Assembly: GCA_947561395.2 (NCBI GenBank)
Contig: OX387185.1
Span: forward strand, 16,828,366-16,892,365
DNA from: Buxus sempervirens
Lineage: Eukaryota > Streptophyta > Magnoliopsida > Buxales > Buxaceae
DNA length: 64,000 bases
Reading direction: 5' to 3'
Below, piece by piece: positions 1 through 11,341 of this stretch. The first letter of the stretch is position 1. Each line of letters begins with the position of its first letter. The notes beneath the pieces are model-generated. The model worked only from the letters and a program-made list of their open reading frames with translations. It ran no database searches and was not told where the DNA came from. Made by a program: the position numbers and the translations under genes.

Positions 1-988
1 CTGCCCCGTGCTCCTTTACGGCCTCTCCCTCGGGATGGTCGGCGCTTAGAATATGCCAGAAGGCGCTCGGCCATGTGGCGCGGTCTCTGACCCACGATGG
101 ACTGGAGCTGATACTCCAAGCAGTAGTCCGAAAGATCAGGAGGCAGGTCAGGAGTAGAACCTGGTGAGGAAGCCTCAGTGTAGCGCCCCAGATCCGGGTC
201 TGCCCTATCACGGCATCGACCCGTCCCCGAAACCTACTTATGGGCTCAATAGAACCTGATAAACACAATTTCCTGGGCAATTACAATGTAATTATCAGAG
301 TGCATAAGCTAAAGAAGCATAGAATTAAAAATTTTCCATCCAACAAAAGATTTCTTGTATTACAATCTCCAAAATATGATATTTGTGCGTATACAAAATA
401 CATCTAAGGCATCTAATTTCTCACAAGCTCTTTCCCAAATATACAGACATATACAAAAGGTAACTCCCAAGAGTATAAATCCAAAAGTATTATTTACATC
501 CCATTTCCAACTCACTAACAAAATACAATATCATAAAGAGAGTCCTACTATGGGTAGTAGTAATAGTCCTCGGGTCTATAGTCTGGATCTCCCTCTATGT
601 GTGGCTCACCAGGAGGATCTGAAAACAAATTCGGTAAAACAAAACACGTGTGAGACTTAAAGTCCCAGTAAGCAGCAAACATGCATGGATAGAAACGGTT
701 TATGCAGTTTTATAACATCATGATCACATTCACAAATATAAAATGTAAATCTCAAGTCAAAGCATCTCAATCGAATAATATATGAAATCAATTCGGCAAT
801 TACAATCAAATACTGCAAGTATGTCTTGTTAGGACTCGTGAGTTGGCGTGTCTCTAAATTAGGTTAATGTCCACTGTCCATTTGCCTCCTACACGACTTA
901 CAGAGAGAAGCCTAGCTAGGGACATCTCAGCAAGCGGAGCACCCACGTATGGGTTGTCAAGTGACAACCAAAGTAATAATCAAGGCTA

Positions 989-1385
989 AGTGGAATGCCC
1001 CATCCACTGCCGAACCAAACCATATGAATCATAAGAACTCCCACCGGTTCCCCACGACGGGTGGTTGCCGCAATACCTCTGTTCCCTGAGAGGACCTCAC
1101 TGATTCCCCACAGTGGAAAGCTACATGGACAAGGAAGATTAACGCTAACAAGCCAACACCAGCACACTACTAGACTCACTGTGGATCCACACTAAGAATA
1201 ATGTCTAATTAGACGACTCACAAAACAAACCAATCAAATCAAATACATGAGTAAAACTGGTGCTCAATCCAAGGCCAAGTGGAATACCCCATCCACTGCC
1301 AAATCACAACATAAGCCATGTGGAATTCCCCATCCACTATCACATCAACCGAGGCCAAGTGGAATTCCCCATCGACCGCCAGCAA
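989..1385 (-). repeat. Array of short stem-loops with a CCCCA loop in the LTR
   Basis: At least four stem-loops share a C-rich loop but differ in stem. At 989-1008 and 1278-1297 the arms are AGTGG and CCACT with loops aatgccccat and aataccccat. At 1098-1115 the arms are CACTG and CAGTG around attcccca. At 1041-1064 the arms are CCACC and GGTGG around a loop containing ttcccca. Related but decayed units lie at 1318-1345 and 1353-1380. The array lies downstream of the presumed TATA box, so it should be transcribed in the LTR leader. Confidence 0.7.
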
Positions 1386-2034
1386 AACCATAAGTCAAAA
1401 GTCTTGCCAAATCATATAAGAGTTTTTCAACATCGTTTCCATAAATCCAAGCCAATAAAAACGAGGGTCATAAAATCCTCAAAACACATTTTTGATGAGT
1501 GGGATGATCTTAGGAATCCCAAATAAGTCACCATACCAAAATTCAATGGATTCCGAGACAAAAAGTTTTGGACCTCAAAAATATTCCAAGTCTGATTGAA
1601 AACGTTGACTTTTCGGTGTTGAATTTTTCTAGACAAATGTACAAGGAGTTTGGGGCTCAAATTCTGTTTGTAGTCTATTGGAGGGTCTACAAATCATCTA
1701 GAATTTTCTGGGCTTCTGAATCACTCATTTGGATATCAAACTCAAAAAGTGGTCTTATTTGAAAATCGGGAAAACTGGAAATTTAGGCACAAACTGGAAA
1801 GTTTACTTTTTATTGGTTGGGAATTGGGCCCTAGGAGTATTTTTATTGGTTCCAAATGAGGGGTAAAACCTTATTTACATGTAAAGACTTAAGTAAATGG
1901 AGCAATAAATACACAGGATATTTGTCTTTCATGTAATAAGGGTGCTATGCGAGAGGCTTGGGTTGTTTGAGAAAGGGTTGGAGAGAAAAAAGATGAACAA
2001 CTCAAGAAACAGGGTCCACGATTAACCCCTGGAT

Positions 2035-2225
2035 TAATCGCCCAGGGGAGATTAGCTTTAATGCTTGCGTGCCCAGGTTTGAAGTGCGCGCGCCCATGCT
2101 TAAAACAGGTTCAGCGCGCGCGATAAGGTTTAACGTTCGCACGCTAAGGCTATACACTGGTTGATGCGCGCGCGATGGGGTTGACGTTCACGCTCTAAAG
2201 TTCGCGATTAACCCTGTGATTGATC
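2035..2225. repeat. GC-rich CGCGCG/GATTAATC motif block in the LTR
   Basis: A short block alternates GCGCGCG motifs with repeats of the palindrome GATTAATC in an otherwise AT-rich LTR. Comparable GC-rich blocks sit in the same relative place in the other chromovirus-type LTRs in the window. Confidence 0.6.
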
Positions 2226-2884
2226 GTGGAGTTAATCCTGTCCTTAACAGAAACCTAATTTTTGGGGGTTTGGCTCAGGATTAATCGCAAATTCTCAGGA
2301 TTAATCGCCAAGTCGGGGTTTGAAATATTTTTGGCTATTTTCAACATGAAAACTCCTACAATTCATCCATAACCTTTCCAACCCCAAATTTGATGATCAT
2401 ACATCATCCCAAATCCACAAGAACACAAATTAACACATGAAACCTCATTCCAAACACAAAACTCATACCAAAATCTGGAATATGATTAATCTAGGTTGCA
2501 AACACATAATAATCAATGGAAAACAAACCATGAGTGTTATAAAATCAAAACCTACAAGTTTTAGAAGCAATTACCAACATGCAAGATCATTTCTTCAAAA
2601 TCAATCAAACCCTAGAGAGAGAATACGAATTTTGTAATTCATGTTTGTTTTGAAGGGTTTGCTACTTACATGCTAATGGAGAAGCAAAACTTCTCTTCAA
2701 GCTCTTCTCTCCTTCTTCTTCTTCCTCTTGAAGCTTTTAAGCAAGCTCCCACACTTCCCCTCTTGTTCTATACGACCAAGACAAGAAGGAGTGTTCTCAA
2801 AATACTTAAATAGAAATTAGGGCACCCTTTCATATGCCCAAGCTTTTGGTCTTTCAAATCTGCCCCTAAACAAAGCTTTTAGTC

Positions 2885-4025
2885 AACTAAAACCCTAGGG
2901 GGTACCTTAGTGTTAAGTATGGGTGTACCTTGTGATAAGTAGAGGGTACCTTAGTGTTATTTGCAGGGGTACCCAGGTGTCTTAAAGGGTTTTTCCTTAG
3001 CCATTTCAAAAGGCATACTCTAAGGGTGCTTGGGGTACTTTAATACAAGATGGGATATCCTGGTGTGAAGTGGGAGTACCTTAGTGTTATTGAGAGGGTA
3101 CCTTAACTGTAGAAGGGGTTATACCTTAGGCAAAACAGTGGGGGTTACCTTACTTATACAGGGGTTATTTTAGTTAGACAAAAGGGGGTACTTTGGCTAT
3201 ATAGGGGGTGTACCCTAGGTAAAACAGTGGGGGTACCTTACTTATATGAGAGGAGTACCTCTAAGAAATACAAGGGTGTACCCTAGGTAATGTAAGGGAT
3301 GTACCTTAGTATTAGAAGGGGGTATTCCAGCTATACAAAGGGGGTACCCTAGCTATATAAGGGAATGTACCTTAGGTAAACAAGGGGTACTTTAAGTACA
3401 ACAGTGGGGTACCTTAGTTGAAATAAAGGGACACCTTAGGCAATACAAGTGAAGTACCTTAGGTATAATTAGGAGGTATTTTAGGTATTCGAATGGGGTA
3501 CCTTAGGCAATACGTTGGGATACCTTAGCCAATATGAGTAAGGTGCCTTAGGTAATATAAGGGGGTACTTTGGGCACACATTGGAGTTACCTTGGGTAAT
3601 ACTTGGGTGTACTTTGGGCATACATTGGGGGTAGCTTGGGTAATACTTGGGTGTATTTTGCACATACATTGGGGGTACCTTAGGTAATACTTAGGTGTAC
3701 TTTGGGTAATACTTTGGGGTACTTTGGATAATACTTGGGTGTACTTTGGGCATACATTGGGGGTACCTTACGTAATACTTAGGTGTACTTTGGGTAATAC
3801 TTTGGGGTACTTTGGGTAATAGTTGGGGGTACCTTAAGTATAGAAGTGAGGTATCTTGGGTATACTTAAGAGGTTATTTGGGTATTCTTGGAAGACACTT
3901 AAGGTACAATTGAGAGGTACCTTGGGTATTCTTAAGAGTTACTCTAGGTACTCTTAGGGGATAATTTGGGGTACACTTGGGTATATTCTGAAAGTACATT
4001 AGGTACATTGAGACTAATTGGAGGT
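2885..4025. repeat. Degenerate GGGGTACCTTAGG minisatellite in U3
   Basis: About 1.1 kb consists of diverged tandem copies of a unit built on GGGGTACCTTAG followed by GTAATAC or similar, spaced roughly 20-40 bases. Most units keep the 6-bp palindrome GGTACC or a one-base variant. It lies between the presumed U3 end of the LTR (4232) and its TATA-like box. The short frames read in it are products of the repeat. Confidence 0.8.
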
Positions 4026-6845
4026 TACCTTAGACAATCGAAATTAAGAACATAACATTAACTAAGCTTACCTTAATAACCTTCAATGGAGATCAATTTG
4101 ATTTCCCCCAAATCCTTAAGCGTGATCCACATCCACCTCACCTTCATAATACAAGTACTTAATTAGCCTAATAATCACACTTTAAGTAATTAACTTAATA
4201 ATTAAGGTATAATCCGGGTCGGGGTTTTTACACTCAGGCTCAGTAGGAACCAGCTCAACTGGACCCTCAGCCACAGCGGTCTTCGCTCTCGCAGCTCCAG
4301 AAGGCCCAGCAGTAGCAGAAGAAGGGCCAGGAATAGAAATATCTGGATCAAGGGGAATAAAGTCAGAAATTGAAGCGTCAAAATAAACCAAGGAGAGGAA
4401 ATTAAAGAGAACTTACCAGGGACCTCAGGAGCAGGATCAGGAGCCGCCACAGGAGATGAAGTGCCGGCAGGGTCCGCAGGAGCAGCAGAAACCGAAGATA
4501 CAACCAGATCGGCAACCGAAATGTCTACAAGATCCACAGGAGCCCCAGGATCCGCAGGAGCAGCAAGTGCAGGAGATACAATAGGATCCGGAACAGCAGC
4601 CGTGGCGTCATCAGGATCAGCAGCCCGAGCCGGAGATGGATCAGGAACAGGAAAATTGGGCTCAAAGGCAGCATCCTGATCTGGGAGTAGACCCTGCAAA
4701 AGCCAAAACAATTCATATCAAAACAACAGAAACATGAAAATGAAAGAGATAAAATTATAAAGAACTAGATACCTAGCTAGACCTAAGCTCAGCAATCTGA
4801 GCCTCTAGCTCTCTGATCCGGGCATCTCTCTGGGCCACGACCGCATCATGCTCGGCAATCAAATCATCCACTGCGGCCCGCTGACTCAGGAACCGGTCCC
4901 GAAGAGTATTCAGTTCATATACCTGCCAACAAGAGTGGAATTAGAGTCATGAATGCAGAGTTGAAGAAAATAAGATTAAAAGATCATGAAACTCACACTG
5001 TCATCATGCACTCAGATATAAATCCCGCCAATCTCTGTCACCCCGGCACGAGTGGGTCGATCCATCAGGCACCCAATAGGCACCAATCCTGATCCACTCA
5101 TCATAGTCTCCAACTACTGTAAGCCCCTCTGCCTCCTGATACTGATCAAACTGATCAATATCGAACCCCAGGAAGGAGCGTGTCAGGACCCACAGGAGGA
5201 GGAGGAATTGGGATACGAAGTACGCCTGTGTGCTGATAGTACAGGTGCTCTCCTAAATACATCACCCTACCAAGCCTCCCAAGGAAGCACTAGTAGGGTT
5301 GACGTCGGAGATCTCTGTCAAAAGCATCCTGTACTATCATCTCACGGGCCACCCCAATATCCACATCATCAAAGCGTGCCAGGAGGAGCTGCAAAGAAGA
5401 AAAAGATGGTCAGATACAGACAGGGTATAGGAAAAGAAATAAAAGAGAAAGGGGTGAAGAATTTACATCAGATCGTCGGGCACGGTCCAAGTGAACCCGA
5501 GCAGTACGGGGTTGACTCCTATTTGCATCTCGAACCTAGGCCGACCACCATAAAGCCACAGGGAACTCCGCAACATCATGTACTGGGGACGGGCGGAAGT
5601 AAGTCATATAGGTGTACATAAACACCTGGAAAAAGAAAAATCAGTCAAGGATAAAGAAGATAAAGCCCAAGGAATAAGGCAAGGCTGATGAATTTAGTAC
5701 CTGTAGGATTTGCCAGAAGAATCAGCAGCTAACTCCATCACCTCTCGGAGCGGCCAGGCCTTGAACTACTCGGCACAATCCCGCCAAGATAGTCCCATAT
5801 ATAAGCCAACCCCATGCTAACTGTCGGGTCTGATGGAGATCTCTCAAAGCATCCAGAAAGAGAGGACTAACACTGGTCGTGTCCTTCTGGAAAAAGCAGC
5901 TCCCGAGCATCAGCAGAAACACATGCCGGAAGATGGGTGCAAAGGTTGCATCCTCCACAGTAATGGTCGCGTGTCTCCCCTCATAGTGTCGGGTAAGGCT
6001 CTCCCGCAGCCAGCTAATGGAAATACGACTGCTCCTCCCGTCCCAAGCAGCATCAGGCAGGTCCTGGTATCCCAAGTGAAGGCCGATGTCCGCCATTGAA
6101 GGCCGATCCAGCACGATAGTCCGCCCCATCAGAGGAATACTGGTGATCATCACAAAATCGAAGGGACGGATCCCCAGCTCCACATCCGGCAGATGAAAGG
6201 ACTGAGTCTCCGGAAAATATCGCTCCATCATGGCAAAGATGAGGGGACGGTCAGCTCGGAATGAAGGGATACGAAGAAAGTAGTCAAGATGGCACCGACC
6301 AAACTCGCGCCTGAGTGCTGGGGAAAGCGTCAGAACCAACTCACTGAATCTCGCAGATGGAAAGGAGGATACGGAAGAGGAATGTCAGCCTAGATGTACA
6401 TGGAGGGATGGCTATCCAAACCACTAAGGAGCTCTGTATCATGAAGAGACACTCTCAACTTCGCGGAGACCCCTAGGTGGAAAGCTGCAGCAACACCCTC
6501 CTGGCCTGAAGCACTGACCTGTCCTCGGCCTCTCTCTCTAGCTCGGCCCCTCTCGCCAACTCTATCTCCGCCTCTCTTTCGGCCTCTGCCCTGACCTCGA
6601 GCAGGAGCAACAACGGGCTAAAATTCAAAAGAGAAATGTGAAGGTATGTGTAGGAAGAGAATAGAAGGAAGGAAAAGAAGAATTTGAATCCCTACCTCGG
6701 CAGAACCCTCTCCAGAACTATCTCTGGAATCACCCAGTGGATCAGAAAGGGTGGCACTTTGATCAGAATCAATCCGAGATCGGGACGAAGAGGGCTGATC
6801 AGCTAGATCAACCTCCTCTCGCACATGAGAACGACTCCTAGCCAT

Positions 6846-8227
6846 CTACACAGGGAAGTGTTTTATGAATTTCAGTGCAAATTTATCAGAAATTTTACCT
6901 TGCTCTAGGTTTCAGTTCAAATTTCTCTGGAATCTCACCTTGGTTTAGGTCTAGGTTTCGGTTCTAATTCATCAGGGATCTTACATGATTTTTTTGCGCC
7001 TTGAGGGAATTTTGTTCTCTGTTTTAGTTTGAAGTTTTTCAGGAAATGTTTCTATTTTGGTCCTAAAGCATTTTGCCCTAAAAGATATCTACAAGGCTTA
7101 ATATCTGCTAATCAAATTCAGGACGTCTACATGAAAGCAGGACAATGGTGCAAAAACAAAAGATCTTAGCTGTGAAACCCGAGAGCCGAGCAGAGAAAAG
7201 TTCTGGCAGTCAAAGCACCACTTTGGTCAAAAAAGAACAAATCATAGCCTGGCATGCGAGTATGCAATTTCTCACCACCGGCAATTCAAAAAAAAAAAAA
7301 ATCATGCAACTCAGCGGGAAAATGTCACAGGCAATTAGTCTCAGGGAATTGGCAAATTAAAAAGGCAAACCACAGCATGAGAAACAAAGCAAGCATGCAA
7401 CAGCAAGAGCGAAGTGAATAAAGAATTTATGGTGGTTCAATGATCGAAACAAGATTTGCAGAATTCTAATCATAGAAATAAAGAGGCATTAGAAGGCAAG
7501 CTTGCTCCAACAATCATCAAAAGGCAGCAGTAAGAAAGGGCAAACCAGGATTGTCTAAAAATTTTGGGAAAAGTATGACATTACAATCAGATACAAGAAA
7601 TTGTGAGATTCAGAGAATTCAAGCTCAAGTCTGGTAGAAATTCTAGAATGAAGGTTACTGGAAATTGGGCACAAACGTGCTACTCACTTTCAATTTTGGC
7701 AAGAACAGTGGGGAAATGGACAGCTGGTTACAAAGGCCAAATCCAGTCAACAGTAATCCAGGCATATCATAGCACATGTGTAGATAAAATCAAAGCAAAG
7801 AAAAAGACATGCTTGAATGTGGCAATTCGGTGTATAAGATATGCAAGAAAAAATTTGCTTGATTGTGCCGAGTTGCACTTACTGTTTGGGTGGAAATGAA
7901 GAAGTGAGCACCTGATTTGCAAAGTAGGGGAGCGGATTGCCTAAGCTGAGATGAATTCCTTGGAGTGTGTGTGACGACTTTAAGCAGTGAACTGTCGGCA
8001 GGAAAAATGGCCTAAATAAGGGCTTCGTCCCAACAGTGAGCAAGTGGTTGCAGGAGCTAGGGAAGGTCACTGGAACCACCGAAGTTGCCAGAGACGATGG
8101 ACGGTTGTTGGAAATCTCAGAAACAAGCCGGAGTAAGCGTCGGTTGTCAAAGGAGAGGAGGAGATGTAGTTGGGGTTTGTAATCAGAGAAGAAGAAAAGA
8201 AGCGGAAGAGTCGCAGTCGCGCGCGAC
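6846..8227 (-). other. Leader exon and 5' UTR intron of PMD copy 1
   Basis: Transcribed leftwards from the TATA box near 8230, a GC-rich leader of roughly 300 bases ends at CAG followed by GTGCTC (about 7907). The AG of a TGTGTAG acceptor lies immediately before the ATG at 6845. The approximately 1.06-kb interval between them is a predicted 5' UTR intron. Copy 3 has the same arrangement. No independent gene is seen; the short frames here are not supported. Confidence 0.6.
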
Positions 8228-8303
8228 TTATATAAACCAGTGTATCTGACAAATCATGTCGGATACAAATGGAGTCCTTATCCGACAAACTAAGTCGGAT
8301 ACA
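8228..8303 (-). promoter_or_regulatory. Antisense promoter of PMD copy 1: TATA box plus two palindromes
   Basis: On the minus strand a TTTATATAAG box (plus 8228-8237) is preceded directly by two imperfect palindromes. These are at 8241-8267 (TGTATCTGAC and GTCGGATACA around aaatcat) and 8278-8303 (TTATCCGAC and GTCGGATACA). Copies 2 and 3 keep the same order of palindromes, TATA box and GTCGCGCGCGAC-like leader. The CCGAC core equals the core of cold/drought-type (DRE/CRT) elements; whether a DREB/CBF factor binds is inference. Confidence 0.7.
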
Positions 8304-8464
8304 AAAGAAAAACAGAAAAAAAAGAAAAAAAAAGAGAGAAAAGGAAAAGAGAAAAAGAAAAAAAAAGAAAAAGGAAAAGAAAAAAAGAAAGGAAAAGAAA
8401 AGAAAAAAAAAGAAAAAGAAAAAAATAAAAAATTAAAAAAACAAAAAAAAGAAAAGAAAAAAAG
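8304..8464. repeat. About 160-nt polypurine tract on the sense strand
   Basis: The run is almost pure A and G on the element's sense strand. It sits upstream of the antisense promoter and about 400 bases before the 3' LTR. Elements B and D have equivalent tracts in the same place. The lysine-rich frame read through it is not a protein candidate. Confidence 0.8.
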
Positions 8465-8465
8465 G

Positions 8466-8710
8466 TGCTACAAAGTCTGCTATTTTCACAAAAAACCCTA
8501 TTTTTGGCTTAAAATCCATGTCATGACCACGAGAGCTCAGTGGAATTTGGGACAACTTGGGGAAATGTGTTGGTCAAGAGGAAAGTATTCATTTAATTTT
8601 TAACTTGGTTTGATGAAAAAAATCAATTTTCAAAAATCACATTTTGGGCTTAAAATCCACTTCATAGCCACGAGAGCTCAGTGGAATTTAAGACATTTTG
8701 GAGAGATGCC
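8466..8710 (+). repeat. Imperfect tandem duplication with CACGAGAGCTCAGTGGAA
   Basis: Two units of about 120-150 bases each carry an 'aatccac/atgtcat...ccacgagagctcagtgg' core (around 8527-8548 and 8668-8690). The core contains CCAC and GTGG arms around AGCT. The same two-unit arrangement occurs in B and D just before the 3' LTR. Confidence 0.7.
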
Positions 8711-8847
8711 CCCCTTAAAGTTAGGGCTTTTTGGAAAATCTTCACTCAAAAAATTATTTTGCAAAATTAAATTGAACCAAGCAAATCATGGTTAAGGGAG
8801 TGCAATTTGGGCTTGTCTAATCTTTGCAGCTCATTGCTTTGCAACTC

Positions 8848-8864
8848 CCGCAAAGAGGGGCAGT
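8848..8864 (+). other. Polypurine tract (plus-strand primer) of element A
   Basis: CCGCAAAGAGGGGCAGT directly abuts the TGTAGACACC start of the 3' LTR, as expected for the plus-strand priming site. The same tract precedes the 3' LTRs of B and D. Confidence 0.8.
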
Positions 8865-11341
8865 TGTAGACACCCCCAAATTGCACAATAAAAATGATGA
8901 ATAATTGGCAAAAATCATTCTTTCCATTAAAACCAGCACAGAATTTGAGAAATATGCATTTCTTCTTGTATCCGACAACTCAGGTCGGATACAAGCATAC
9001 CTCTTTATATCCGACATAAGTTGTCAGATATAAGCAGCTCTTAATGTATCCGACGACATATGTCGAATACATATAGGTGGTTCTGTATTCGACTTGAGAT
9101 GTCGGATACAAGCTTTTTGCTCAAAATTAGGGTTTTCCGACAGTTTTCACTTTTTACCATCATATCTTTCATTAAAGGAGTGGAAATCTCGGAAATAGCC
9201 TTAGGGTTAAGGTTGGTGGGCTCTAGACATTATTTTGTGTCTACCATCATGCCAACCCTAACCCTAGCCTTTGCCTATAAATAGGAGGCTCCTCCTTAAG
9301 CAAATGGCAAATAAGTTGGAGATCGAAGAGCTTCGAGTGAAGAAGGGAACCGTTGCCGTATTGCTTTCAGAAGCCCAGGTAAGCCTCAAACCTCTCTTTA
9401 TTATTCCATTCTTACATTCTAGGTTTAGTTCTCTTCTTCTACCTTTCTGTAGAATAAGGCCTAATCTGTGTGTATGAAAACCTTTCCTCTACTCAAAGTA
9501 CCTCAAGACTCCCCCTAGCCGTAAAACGTGAAGGCGGGATCCAGGGGAAACGAGACTGAGGATTGATCCTAGTGTTAGAACCTTGTTGAATAAGCCTTTT
9601 GATTCTATGAAAATCGTTTCACATTCAACGTACCCCAAGATTATCTCGAAGAACCGTTAAACGAGGAGAGAGAACTAAGGGAAACAATAATGGAACGGAA
9701 CCCTAGGTTGTTCTAGAACCCCATTTGATTGAGATGAATGCCTGCTATATGTTGTTATATTATTGAAGAATGGATTTTTACACACACACACACATAGCAC
9801 TTGTTTTGTTGGATTCGGCTTATAATTCGGATTTATTGCATTCATTGTGATAGATCTGGAATAAATAGCCCGAAACAATTCTGGGATATTTCTTATTGGT
9901 TTTCAACGTGATTTCAAGCAAGTATTGAAGACCTCTAGGTCTAACCTCTCGGTTTTAGGCATTTTTGCTCAATTTTGGGGGTTTTGGCATATTCTTTCCA
10001 ATCGGAGAGAATGGTGAGCCAAACTTGTTCCCCATTTCTTCCTAGAGGTTCTTAAATATCTTTTGAAAATGATTTTGATTTATCTTGCACGGATTCCACA
10101 GACCCAAGCACTGTTTTGAATTGATTTTCTTTAAAAAGGCTGAAACTGGGTAGTAGCTGTACCCCAAATTCGGACACTCGTAACTTCATCGTCCGGATGA
10201 ATTTTGGAGTTATTATAGAACCATGGGAAATGTGAGGCTGTCTAGTTTATGCCTGTAAAATTTCATTAATTTCTATCAAGCGGAATTTTGACACCTCTCA
10301 GTTGAAGTTGATATGTCAGTTCAAGTCTGATTGTAGAACCTGTCACTTCGACTGAGCGGCATGTGTTCATTTTAAGTCCGATTCGAATGATTCTTGTTTT
10401 TGTGTTTTCCTTTGGAAGTATAGTTTCAAATCCAGTTGGTTTCATAATTTTTTGACTCCATTTGTGTCGTGGGTAACAGATTTACTCAAAACTGCTCAAC
10501 AGCACTTTTCTGGGTAAATCTGTGATCTTCGGGGCCTGTTCGGGAGGTCACCAAAGGCACATCAGAATGAATTTTTGTATGAGGCTAGTTTTATTTGAAA
10601 GATGGTCATACATACTTCATTCACACCAAATTTCATGGATTTATATGAAGCCGATATTTCTAAATGATCTTCCAAACTTGCCCACTTGTCACTTTAACTA
10701 TCTCCAGCAGCAGATTTCAAAGGAGAATAACTCCTAGGATTTTAACCGGAATTAATTGAAAATTTGCATGAGTCTTCTATTTATCATAATCTTTCAAATG
10801 AATTTGGGTTGATTCAATTTAAATTAGATTTGAATAATTTCAAGACAAATGGTTCTTGTTTTTACCGAATTTTCCGAATTTGACTCAACTTGGTTTTGTG
10901 CAACTTTTGCTTTGATTTCCATCTATTGGTGATATTCCAGAAGTGATATTGACATAAAAGAGGATCTGGAATTCATTTGGATTTCTCATGTGAAGGTATC
11001 ACACATTTGTTTAATCCTTTCTCAAGGTTTTTTTTTGATTATTTTAGCAAGCTTTCTCAGTTTTTTGTATGAACAACACTTGGCAACCACCTTGTGTGGT
11101 TGAATGGGGGTGCCTAACACCTTCCCCTGTTCATAATCTAATCCCCTTACCCATTTTTGGATTTGATTTTCAAGTAGAGTTATTTTTACTCTAGTATTGT
11201 CTTTTTAGCTCTTTTTGCTAATTTTGAATCTTTTGGTGTCCATTCACACCCCAAAATTGAATGGTGGCGACTCTCCCATTTTCGTTGAGCCCGTGTGTTG
11301 ACGGAGGGGGAATCATCCCGGTGATTTTTCCATGTCTCACA
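8865..11341 (+). mobile_element. 3' LTR of element A
   Basis: This 2,477-bp LTR starts TGTAGACACCCCC and ends CCATGTCTCACA. It contains four palindromes (8965-9110), a TATA box (9276-9283) and a conserved CAG/GTAAGC splice-donor-like site near 9380. It aligns along its length with the two LTRs of B and, inverted, with the LTR of D. Confidence 0.92.
8965..9283 (+). promoter_or_regulatory. LTR promoter of element A: four palindromes, telo-box-like motif, TATA box
   Basis: Palindrome 1 has 12-bp perfect arms CTTGTATCCGAC and GTCGGATACAAG (8965-8976, 8984-8995) around aactcag. Three more follow to 9110, partly decayed. A CCCTAACCCTAG motif (about 9257-9268) lies just before TATAAATA at 9276-9283. 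All four Ogre-type LTRs in the window keep this order. Confidence 0.8.

Larger units (their letters stand above)
179..4232 (-). mobile_element. 4.05-kb solo LTR (chromovirus type) in exon 7 of PMD copy 1
   Basis: It begins TGTAGCGCCCCAGATCC and ends TTTTTACA, and is flanked by the perfect 5-bp repeat CTCAG (174-178 and 4233-4237). Copy 2 of the PMD gene shows the uninterrupted site. Its left end resembles the other LTRs here that begin TGTAACGCCCCGG. By that comparison its transcription sense is minus: U3 is at high coordinates with a TATA-like TATTTAAG near 2805-2815. No primer-binding site or internal coding region is seen, so it is either an unusually long solo LTR or a non-autonomous element. 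Confidence 0.82.
1..6845 (-). pseudogene. PMD-type antisense gene of element A (copy 1), broken
   Basis: Aligning three copies gives seven exons: 6696-6845, 5701-6617, 5467-5625, 4997-5388, 4773-4922, 4417-4693, and 4342 down to 4233 continuing 178 to 1. Every junction examined has GT and AG on the minus strand. Exon 1 encodes an MARSRSHVREE start. Exon 2 encodes the plant mobile domain (GRCHLDYFLRIPSF, ERYFPETQSFHLPDVELG, AWGWLIYGTILAG). Exon 5 is a coiled coil and exons 6-7 are Pro/Ala-rich. It is broken by an approximately 13-base deletion near 6345, a stop at 5722-5724, a frameshifting length change in exon 4 and the LTR at 179-4232. The gene end lies just left of the window. Related host PMD proteins act in transposon silencing; its own function is unknown. 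Confidence 0.82.
1..11341 (+). mobile_element. Ogre/Tat-like LTR retrotransposon A, 3' part
   Basis: The element enters from the left edge and ends with its 3' LTR at 8865-11341. In order it shows an antisense PMD gene, that gene's promoter with palindromes, a long polypurine tract, a duplicated motif, a polypurine tract (PPT) and the LTR. This order matches element B and, reversed, element D. The base after the LTR begins chromovirus gag sequence, so the expected right target repeat is CTTTA (11342-11346); its partner is outside the window. Gag and pol would lie further left. Assignment to Tat/Ogre is by homology to B. Confidence 0.85.

Noticed and set aside
3481..3669. Repetitive Tyr/Pro-rich small frame
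   Set aside because: A translation of the GGTACC minisatellite.
4461..4711. Ala/Pro-rich or Ser/Gly-rich frames opposite the PMD exon 6 (also at 29266-29620)
   Set aside because: These are shadows of the Pro/Ala-rich exon of the antisense PMD gene.
8256..8603. Lysine-rich open frame (also at 35558-35979 and 60105-60585)
   Set aside because: It arises from the polypurine tract and is not conserved as a protein between the copies.
9253..9270. Possible interstitial telomere repeat (CCCTAACCCTAG)
   Set aside because: Only about two imperfect units at a fixed promoter position in each LTR; a telo-box-like motif fits better than a telomere relic.
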